DNA of 64,000 nt, from positions 15,949,714 to 16,013,713 of the forward strand of contig CM029111.1 in assembly GCA_016859345.1 (NCBI GenBank), given 5' to 3'. Positions 54,661-64,000 of this stretch are shown in pieces (the first letter of the stretch is position 1; the number at the start of each line of letters is the position of its first letter). A program made the position numbers and the translations under genes. The notes beneath the pieces were generated by a model. The model was not told where the DNA came from. It worked only from the letters and a program-made list of their open reading frames with translations, and did no database searches. The stretch comes from Istiophorus platypterus. Taxonomy: Eukaryota > Chordata > Actinopteri > Istiophoriformes > Istiophoridae.

Positions 54661-57600
54661 TGTTTAATCTGAAGGAAACCCAAAGTGTAAAATTGACGGC
54701 TCACCGTTTCACCTGGTGCTGTTTCGCCGGGACGTAATGGAGTCTCGGCTGGTTTTCTAGGAAACGGTCCGGCACATGGCAGCTCACTGCCGTCGCCGAT
54801 GGGCCGGCTTTTACGCTGATCAATTAAAGGTGTTGACCAGTGAGCTTTAGAGGCGCTGGTCAGCGGATCTTGTCGCCTTCGGACAGAATCGTGCTAACGG
54901 TTTCCTTCTGATTCCATTGTTTATGCTAAGCTAGGCCAAAAAAAAAAAAAGCCCTAAAACTTTATATTAAAAGAGACAGACAGGGGATTTATCTCGATCT
55001 TCTCATCTAGACCCCCCCGGAAAGCAGAGGAGTCTGTTTCCCATAATTCCAAACTATTGCTATGGCTGTTGGATCGTGTTGAAATGCTTCCTCTCTCTGA
55101 GCAGGAAAACGTTGCTTGAAGGGTTGAGCTCTTGGTCCAATGAAACCAGATTAATCCCCACGAGATTTTCTCATTAGGGGGCCGAGGCGCGTTCGGCGTG
55201 GACCGCTCCTCGCCGGCCCGCAATTCTCTGCATTCGACGCCCATCGGAAAATACCCAATTTCCTCGGCAGATAGCATCTCTCCTATCACGTGGCCCATCT
55301 CTCTCAGCTGTGTTTTCTGACTTGGCCGGAGCGGGGGGGGGGGTATTTTTCCCTTTTTTTTATCTTCAAAAGCCTATCACCCCTGGTTAAAAGGCAGCAT
55401 GTGAGGGACTGTCCTTCTTGCTGGGGCCCGGGGCCCCGGTCTCTCCGGTCGCGGACGTAGCGACTCGCGCTCGGCCTTGTCGCATGAGCTGCGAGCCAGA
55501 ATATGTCAGACGGGGCCTTCGACGCAGCTGGTTCTGAAGCAGAGGGGCCGAAGGGAGGAAATCAGGAACTGATTTCACCGTTTAACGTCAGGTCTCCGAG
55601 GCTTCTCCCCGATGACCCGGCTGCCTGGAAATGCGCGGTCTTGTGGCGGGCGGGGGAGGGGCAGCTTCCAGGTGTGTCAACACCGGCCGGCGCTACATGT
55701 TTATCGCTCTATGGGGTTCAGGAAATGGGATGGTTATTGATAGAGGCCCCGGGGAGGGGGGTTACCGTACATCCGATGTGAATGCGGAGCCGTTGACCCG
55801 GAAGTGCGAGAAAGGAGACGGAGCAGGGAACCGGTCGGGTCCAACGGGCACCGCGATCCGCCTCACTTTTCTTTTTTTTCTCAAATGCAGAATTACATGC
55901 GTGCGAGCATCTGTTTTTGATTTTGTTCCGTCCCTCTCACTCCCCCCTGCTTCACGGACTCCCCTTTTTCTTCTCCCCCTTTTCCGCCCCCCCAACCCCT
56001 TCCCGTCCCTCCCATCCCTCCCCACGCCTTCCTCTGTGTGCGGGGGCAGACTCCTGGTCGTGGCCAGGCCAGAACCGGGTCTAGGGACGGGTCAGGAAAT
56101 GCGTCAGTCTGCTCAAGTATTAAAAGCAGGTTCAGAGTGAAAGGGCGTCACCCTGGGGAGATGGTGTGTCTGTGTGTCTGTGTGTATGTGTGTGTGTGTG
56201 TGTGTGAGTGAGTGTGAGTGAGTGATGACTTTGCCCCCCCCCCATGATACCCAGCCCTGAGTCACAACATGAATCCCCTAAACGCCCCCTAAATGACTCC
56301 CAGCTTTAACGAAACCTAAATGACAGTCCACCAACGCGCTCAAGGATGAGACTGATTATTTACCGAGAATGTTTTCTGTACCCACAGAATAAATAAACAC
56401 AAACAAACGAGGACACGTGTCGTCTACTGGTTTTGAGTTCGTGGAACAAAGGACCCCCTGCGGTGCCGAAAATCTTCGGTACGTTTGTAAATTGAACACT
56501 TGAGGGATGAGCCACAGCAATTAATTGATTAATTGGTTAGTTGCTCAACAGAAATTTTTAGGTCACCGACCATTTTAACAGCAGGCTAATCACATGGCGG
56601 TCGTTTTACTGGCAGAAATTCCACGTGTTTTCATGGCTGCTGGTCATCCGGTTATTATTTCCCTGCTCGTCCTCAGATTTTACACCATAATCACTGCATG
56701 TGAGAGGATAGTGTTTTAGTGTTCGAGGGACATGAGAACCATGTTGGCCCGACGGTCTGACCCTTACTCATATATAAAAAAATGGATTGTAAGGAATAAG
56801 GAATAAGTGGGGAAACAAGCCTGACATTCATGAGCACTGTCACTCGCTCTCCTTTCTTTTCTTCCTTCTGTTTTGGATAATGATGTGAATGGCTGCAACC
56901 GGCGACTATCTTGTGTTGCAATAATTTCCCGAGACCGAAGTCCGTGGTGTCAAATTGACTGTTTTGTCCTTCAACAGTCCGAAATCCCACAAAAATTACC
57001 GAATTACTGTTGGGCAACACCGAAACCGTGAGTTTTGGCAGGTCGGCACCTCGAAGACGCCCTGCCCCCAAAGCCACAGTATGCAGGCGGTGGTTCCTGG
57101 ACACTGGAACCACCGTGTGCCCGTGTGACACCCCCCCGCCCCCATTACATTTGATTCCCTCTCAGGAGTTTCGGATCACATCCTCTTGAGGTCCTCCTTA
57201 GACCTCTTCGCCAGGCGTTAGCTTTTGCGCTCCACCGAGCTCGTTCCTTGTCGTTTCGTTCACGCCGTTGCCGACGTCAGTCCCCCTTGGTGAAGGGGGG
57301 GGCGGCAATGGGCCGTGACTCGACTTCATTTTTTCTCACAGGCCTGTATAATTCTGCCCTCTCTCTCTGTCTCGCTCTCTCTCCTCCTCGCTGCCGAGTC
57401 CTGGCAGGACATCTGTGGCTGTTACTCTCATGGGAGTCATTTTCGTGTTGGGGGGGGGGCATGTCTCAGTGTTGTTGACCGAGTGCGGGCAGCCATCCCA
57501 GGCCCCCAAAACACGCTGGCATTGTATTTTGCACATCAAGTGTCACTGTTGTTTTGTTTTGGGTTTTTTTTGGCTCTCGTGCCGTTTCTCACACAGAAAA

Positions 57601-58415
57601 ATTAGCAAAGAAAAGCTGCCATTGTCTTTTCTTTTTTGCTTGTTTACATACAAGCGTCCAAATTTGAGACTGGGCAGCAAAAAGCTATAAACTCTGGCAT
57701 CCTTTTTTTTCTCCTTGTCCTCCCTCCTTCGTCTCCTTGTCGCGCTTCCTTGCCATCGGCGTCGGGGCCCCCGGTCGGGTCTCAGCCGGCCGACACCGTA
57801 AGAAGTGTCAACATCCCCGTGCAGGGACTGAACGGGGAAGGGGTCGGAGGGTCTTGGAGGCGGACCCCGGTCTGCAGGAAACACCTGGGGGAAACCCAGA
57901 GGGAGGTGATGGGAGGTCCCAGGAAGGAAGTGTCGGCACTTGTCCTGTCTCTTGCCCCTTGACTTTCGCTCGGTCAGCTGATCCGACGCTGTTCTGTCTG
58001 ACGGGTGGCCCCTTTGCCCCCGTGCCACCCGCCGTGCGTTCCGTCGCCTCAGCCGCCGTTTCCCGCGAGGCTCCGGCCCCCTCTTGCCTCCAGACAGGAA
58101 AGGAGCCGAGTGCTTCACGCGTCTGGTATGTCTTTCCATTGCTGAGCCAAGCTGCGTGTTTAGCCCACAAAAATGCCGGGAAGACTCCCAGCCCGGGCCC
58201 TGCCGCGGCCGGACGCAGGCACGCCTGCGAGGGGATTTCGCCCCAGCCATTTCACCAAAATGTGAAAATGTTTTTTACCCAGGCATCCTGGTGTGCTGCC
58301 CAGAAAAAGCCTTGCAAGAAGCACCACGTCTCTAGGCTTTTATTGTCTCCCTCCCTTCAATGGAACATTGTCCCGCTTGGTTCTCACAGCCGAGGATCCC
58401 TCTGAATCCTCTGCC

Positions 58416-58446
<31 letters not shown>

Positions 58447-60950
58447 TCTCTCTCTCATTCTCTCTCTTTCTGTCAGCTCCCTCGTCCCGAATATCTTCGC
58501 TGACATTTTTGTGTGCTGGAGTCATCCCGGACCACCCCGAGTTAATATAAACCTGTGCCGCCAGCCAAGACCTCTCGTATCCTGACCTTTCTCTGGCCTG
58601 ACAGCCTTACTCCCATTTACAACCCCCCCCCCTTTCCCAGTGATCAACAGCGTCCCCCTCCCCAACCGCTCTCACAATGCCGCTGTTGCGTCTCGCACAT
58701 CCTCTCGCAACAATAAACACACACTTTTCCCGCTCGTGACGACACACACAGGAAGTACTCACGGAACAAGCTCTTTTTCTTTTTTTCTGGTTTCGGGTCG
58801 CGTTTCCTCCACGTGACCGCCCCCGGTAGCTTCCCCTCTCTGAAGTGCCATTTCCCCATGATCTGTAGTGGCCTAATTGCACGACCCCTGACCCTCCGAC
58901 CCCCAACTCTACCATAGCTAATAAGGGACGGATGGCGCTGGCGCTGCATTATGCATGGCCACTACACCCAGCTGGTTTGTCAGGCCTTGCCCCCGAACCC
59001 CCCCCCACACACGTCGCGTGTCGCATTTTTTACAACCTTGCAGCAGAAAGCCGAAGCGTCAGAATCGGCGTCTGAAGCGGAAGCTCGTTTTTTTTTTCCC
59101 TTATTGGCCAATATGTTGATCATATTTTTGATCTGTTTTTTTTCATTAACCTTTTGACCTATAAAGATTGTTACCCGCTAATCACAAGTTACAAGAAACC
59201 AATGTGATTTTTTTAAAGAAAAATGTTTGTTTCCCCATTGTTTGAAACCTCAAAGACGACTCAGCCAGCAAATATTTCAGCATTTTTACTTATTTTTACT
59301 TAGATCCCTGATTTATTGTCAAATAAATAATCCCCTGAATTACCAATTAGTCCGATTGTTTCAGTCCTTTAACTGTTGGACCTCTCTGTCGTTGCCATAG
59401 AGCAGCAGAGAGACACCGATGTGCGTTAAAGAGCAGTTTGAATGTGATATTTATTATTGGGTTAAGTTCGGTTGCAGCCTGTTGCATCACGCTCGTCTCT
59501 TTCCCTTCGGCCACCGGCAGCGGTTTTCGTAAGCGTGCGCGCACACACACACACATACATACACTGATGTTTTATCCATTAAAGCGTCAAGAGCTGAAAG
59601 TGGGAGGTTATTTGTTTCTTCCTGTGTTGATATCAAAGTGGCAGTTGTTGTTTATGACTTCAGATGCTGACCCTTGCTTGGCCACGCTCCTGTTCATTGT
59701 CTCTCCTTTATTTATTTATTTATTCATTCATTCATTTATTCATTTATTTATTTATTTTCCCACCTGCGTTTCTCTCCAGCTTCCAAGAACAGTTGGGAGC
59801 GGGACGCCGGCACCGACGGCCGCGTTCGTGGGAACCCCCCTGGCCTGGCCCGCTCCCCGCCCGTGTCGTCTCATTACATGTGGCAGATTTAGCCCCCTTC
59901 TTCGTTGGGGCCCCGGGGGTCACCGGTTGTCGACGGCCGATTCCCTCTTATCTCCCGGCCGCCGTGGTCGCGGCGTTTGTCACGGGCTCTGGGGTTTTAT
60001 TGGTCGCCAACACAGTGACAACCATGGGGGCCTCCGGGGGCTCTCAGGAGCATGAGTGGCGTGTGGAGAATCGCTGAGGAAAGCGACAGCGCTACGCCTG
60101 AGTGTCGAGTCGAAATCAAAGCCCTAGTTTTAGGATAGAACGTCCTCGTCCACTATGGCCGACTGTCGGATGCTGCACCTTTGAGTTTGACTCAGTTAGA
60201 CGTCAGGCCGCAGTGGACGCCGGAAAATGCCCCAATTAATAACCTTTTCCAGGGCTTCAGGAAGTGTCTGTCGCACAAGAGGCACTTAAAGGTCCGATTT
60301 AGATTTGAGACGGCTGACAGAATGGGATCATTTCCTCTGCTTCCTCTGGCGGCACTTCGACTCCCCTTGTGGGTTTGCACCTGCCGCAGCTGTTACCGTT
60401 ATCGATAACTGCGATGACTACTTTCACGACTTCCTCATGTTTATAAAATTCTCGGAACATGGTGAAGAAGTCCCGTCCGGTTCCTCAGACCACGTCATGA
60501 TGTCCTCAGACTTTTTGTTTTGTCCGATTAGCAAAGACACTGACCGCAATGATATAAAACTGAGGAGAATATCAAATAAAAACTCACATGCGAGAAGATG
60601 AAACCAGGATGGGTTCTGTTTATTTGTAAATCACCTGAAATTAAGCAATAATCAAAATTTTTTATAACTTCTAATCTATTAATCATTTCAACAATATTTA
60701 AAAAAATTTACATACCAGGAACAAAGGGCATTAAAATTCGAATAGGTTAAATATGCTTTTTAATATCTGTAAACACCAAAATAACTTTTATATTCAAAGA
60801 TTAAGTAACATTATAATCAATTAGATGTTCATTGTGCCAAACGACATTGTAATGGCGAATTGAGACATTAAAAGAATTCCACTTTTGCATTGCATGAAGT
60901 GTTTCAATTTACTTTATATTGTCAGTTTTAACGACAGAATCACGGTATTT

Positions 60951-61155
60951 TTTTCAACAATTAACTGATTATGTTTACAAATGCTAAACAGAAACACTGA
61001 AACTCCTCCGTTTAAGACTAAACTTCCCAAAAACCAAAGTGATGTCTTCACTCTCTGATATGACAAAGAGCAGAAGCAAATCTTCACATTTGAGAAACAA
61101 GAAGAAATTAAAAACAGTTAATCTAGTTAGTTAATCGACTGATGAGTTTGTCGTT
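60951..61155. mobile_element. Family A repeat in acap3 intron 1
   Basis: TTCACATTTGAGAAACAAGA and GTTAGTTAATCGACTGATG are family-typical words; the ends are eroded. Confidence 0.5.
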
Positions 61156-62579
61156 TGAGAAGAATGAGATGTGGCCCAGTGGACCCCCCCCCCCCCAACC
61201 ACCCCCACCCCTCACAAAACAGTTACTAACCCTCCACTGACTCCCAGATGAACCTCTGGAGTCTTTGTCCCACGTTGTCCATCGTCAAATCCTCTGAACC
61301 CCTGACGGATGCCCGAGGCCGAGCCGTGAACTGATTCACCCCCGCGGACAAACGCAGCATCGCCGCCGTTACTGGCGTTATTCGAACCGACAAGGACGCT
61401 CTTGAAGGATGCGCATTATAAGCCCGAGTCCTCCCTACGACTGTCTTCAGCATTGAAACCCGTCCAGCCGCCCGACTGCGTAATGAAAGGCGATATTGTG
61501 CAGAGGACGTCTGTTCCGAAGCTGACCCATAGTTAAGGCTTTGAAATATTAGTGGAAAGGCTGACACAGGAAGGAAAAAAAAAAAACCTCTCACAGATCC
61601 AGTTCCAGATCCAGCTCAAGTTCCAGCTCCAGCTCCCGTGTAGCGGCAGAGAAATCTTCCGCCACGTTACGGGAATGGGGGGGTGTATAATTGCGGAGCC
61701 CGGTCATGTATTCTGCCTCGATATTTCTCTAATAACTGCGGCTCCGCTTGGGTCGCGCACCCTTAAATCAGCCCTGAGTGGAGGCTAAAATTAGATGATT
61801 CCAGATGTTTTGCCATTCGCCCGCCGCACAAATCCCCGAGCCAGACGGGTTATAAATGGAAACAGTGTCATTAAGTGTTATAAAACAATCTCGGTGGGCG
61901 ACTTCGGCAGGGAGAAAGCGACGGGGCTCGTCACATTTGCATATTTTGTACTTGAAAGGTCCTTTTTTTGTGGACCTTTTTTTGTGTGTGTGTGATTAAT
62001 CCCCCTCGCTACTCTTCAAGCCCTTCAAGGGCATTGTATTTGCTTTAGTCCGGATTGCGTGGACGCCTTTTGTCTCACGGCGGACTGAGGTGTCTCCATA
62101 CTGTCCCGGTGAATGTGTCTGGGCTGCTTTGAGTTTGAACAGACCAGATTTTGAAAAAAAAAAATGGGGGGGAGAAAAAAAAAAGAAGAAGCGGGAAAGG
62201 CTTCCTCAGCTGTTGCTGTTGGTCAGCAGCAGTCTGTCTCTCTCTTTGGCTGCGAAAGCAAACAGGCTCTGCTCTTTCCTTTTGGCAGCCGACCTTATTC
62301 CTTGCCTCTGTGCGTAGCTCTCTGCTGCCTGAGCTTCTTGAATGTTATCAGACCGGGGAGGGGGGCGAAGGCAGCTGCTCGCTCCCCGGGGGTTGGGGCA
62401 CCGACACGGGGTCACCGAAGGGGCGGGGAGCCAGGGCTTGGCAGCCAGCGTCCGCCGTGTGCAGGGGTCGGCGAGGTGTGAAGGGGCCGACAGCCCGTTC
62501 GGCTTTTGGCTAAGTGCTGCGGTTCTCCGGGTGATTGCGTCATCTGAATCCGCCTTCGAAATAGTTTTCGGTCGGTCCA

Positions 62580-63345
62580 ATGGCTTCGGTCCAGACTCGC
62601 ATATTTCAGCAGCTGCAGATGGATTGCCATAAAAGTTTTGACATTAATTACCCTCGGGGGATAAATCTAACCCACTTTGCTGATCCTCTGACTTTTCCTC
62701 CAGCGGCACCTTGAGGTTCACGTTTATGGTTTTGAGTGAAATGTCTCAACGGCTACAATATGCTGCAAGAGTTCGAACTGAGGATTCGTGGCCCCCTCGG
62801 GATGAACTGTTATAACTTTGGGGATCCACTGGCTCTCAGTCTCACAAGGTCAAACTTTTCTAAGCGTCCAATATTTTGGTTTATGACCAAAGACATTCTC
62901 AGCAGCCTCAGCTGTGCTTTGTGTCTGGTGCAGATTAGCAAATCTTAGCATGTTTACAAGCATAAACCTACACTTGCTAAATATCAGCAGGTTAGTATTG
63001 TCATTGTAAGCATGGTTTCAAGCTAGTGTTAGCCTTTAGCTAAGACTGGCATGCTATCAAGCTAAACCAAGATGGTGAACATAATTAACATTAGACCTGT
63101 CAAATATCAGCCAGTTAGCATTGTCATTGTGAGCATTTTTGCATGCTAATCTTAGCATTTAGCTAAGACTGGCATGCTAACAAGCTAAACTAGGATGGTG
63201 AACCATGGCTAACATTATACCTTCTAAACACAGGCATTTTAGCATTGTCAATATGAGCATGTTTACATGCTGGTGTTAGTGTTTTGCTAAGAGCATCGCT
63301 GCGCCTTAGTTTAGACAAACAGCTGCTAGCTTGGCTGTAGACTAT
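62580..63345. repeat. Family C repeat with an internal tandem expansion
   Basis: The most complete family C copy in the window: it begins near CAGCTGCAGATGGATTGCC and ends near TTAGTTTAGACAAACAGCTG. From about 62920 to 63291 it contains three ~123-bp tandem units, marked by AGCTAAG at 63038 and 63161 and TGCTAAG at 63285. Confidence 0.7.
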
Positions 63346-63369
63346 CGCAAATTAGATTAAATTAAAGGG

Positions 63370-63640
63370 AAAAAATTAAAGAAATAGTCTGACATTTTGG
63401 GAAATGTGGTTATTTGAATGCACAGTTAGAAGAAAAGCTTGATAAGTGTGTGTGCCCTCGTGTTTGTACAATTAATATGAACGTACAACCTGTAGCAGGT
63501 TAGCTTAGCTAAGTTTAGCTTGGAGCCTGGAAACAGGCAGAAACTGCTAGCCTAGCTGTGTTCAAAGGCAACAAGGTGAATGGCCGCCAGCTGTAGCCTT
63601 ATGGTGAATACAGAGACATTAGAGAGGTGTTGATCTACTT
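63370..63640. repeat. Family B repeat in acap3 intron 1
   Basis: AAATAGTCTGACATTTTGGG at the left, GCAGGTTAGCTTAGCTAAG and GGAGCCTGGAAACAGGCAG further in. It directly follows the family C copy. Confidence 0.55.
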
Positions 63641-64000
63641 ATCTAACTCTCAGTGAGACAGCAATTAAGCTCATTTTACTAGTTTTCACTCCATTTTAAA
63701 AAAATAATAAAAAATGAGTGGCAGCAAAAGTTGTGTTCAAGTGAAATCCTGACTCTGACGGATTCCGTTTCTTGGACTTCCTCCGACGTATCATCCGACA
63801 GCCCCGGCGGGAGTTTTTGCAGGAGTAAGCTTGGCTGCGGACGTTTTGTTTGATTTGAGTGTTTCTGCAGAGGAATGTGTCTCTGTTCTTGTTCTCTTAA
63901 TGCGCACACTGGGAAGACGGGATTCATCTGCTCAGCATAAGTGGGAATGTTATCCCTGTTATGTGCTCAGGGGCCGACTGGCTGCCTGGCCGGCCCGCCG

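Larger units (their letters stand above)
44714..64000 (+). other. Presumed first intron of acap3 (open at the window end)
   Basis: Over 19 kb after the acap3 exon 1 donor show no exon matching the expected next segment of the BAR domain. I read both strands for ACAP-like and other coding patterns and found none. The content is dispersed fish repeats, many CA/GT and CT microsatellites, two AT tracts, long G and C homopolymers, and GC-rich stretches without clear genes. Some unique-looking blocks could be conserved enhancers, but this needs alignment to another fish. Confidence 0.6.

Noticed and set aside
57543..58405. Opposing ORFs of 235 and 222 codons in acap3 intron 1
   Set aside because: Both strands are open in GC-rich DNA and the predicted products are Arg/Pro/Ser-rich without any motif. 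No splice pattern supports them, though a conserved non-coding element is possible.
44714..64000. acap3 exon 2 or the miR-200 family
   Set aside because: I looked for the BAR-domain continuation and for TAATACTG-type miRNA seeds with a hairpin; neither was found.

Overview
This is nuclear DNA of a teleost fish, probably a percomorph. Six protein-coding loci were assembled by reading exons across GT-AG junctions. They belong to vertebrate families (DDX19, UBXN10, CPTP, INTS11, a class A GPCR, a PHRF1-like RING-PHD protein), and the first coding exon of ACAP3 is a seventh. Introns are short to medium, and intergenic DNA is full of the dispersed repeats and microsatellites typical of acanthomorph genomes. 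Nothing looks prokaryotic, viral or organellar.

Layout: (1) 0.8-7.55 kb, + strand: ddx19, a DEAD-box mRNA-export helicase in about 11 exons; the second is a 49-base inferred exon. (2) 9.05-9.80 kb, - strand: ubxn10, a single-exon UBX-domain gene. (3) 11.54-13.94 kb, - strand: cptp, ceramide-1-phosphate transfer protein, two coding exons. (4) 15.27-23.16 kb, + strand: ints11, the Integrator endonuclease, 17 coding exons, head-to-head with cptp. (5) 23.59-24.58 kb, - strand: an intronless P2Y/LPA-like receptor, tail-to-tail with ints11. (6) 26.43-34.02 kb, + strand: a short RING + PHD gene resembling the N-terminal part of PHRF1. (7) 33.7-44.6 kb: gene-poor DNA with relics of mobile elements. 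(8) 44.67-44.71 kb, + strand: first coding exon of acap3; everything from there to 64 kb appears to be its first intron, which runs off the window.

The cptp-ints11-acap3 neighbourhood corresponds to human 1p36.33 (established knowledge), where PUSL1 also lies between INTS11 and ACAP3. I do not see PUSL1 here; the GPCR and the RING-PHD gene occupy the interval. The genes do not form a pathway. They are a conserved housekeeping block (mRNA export, snRNA processing, lipid transfer, cilium-associated p97 adaptor, Arf GAP) with one receptor gene.

I see no convincing undescribed biological system. The items most worth checking are the compact RING-PHD gene, the in-frame N-terminal extension of ddx19, the minisatellite-bearing upstream ORF overlapping the acap3 start codon, and several nested transposon insertions.
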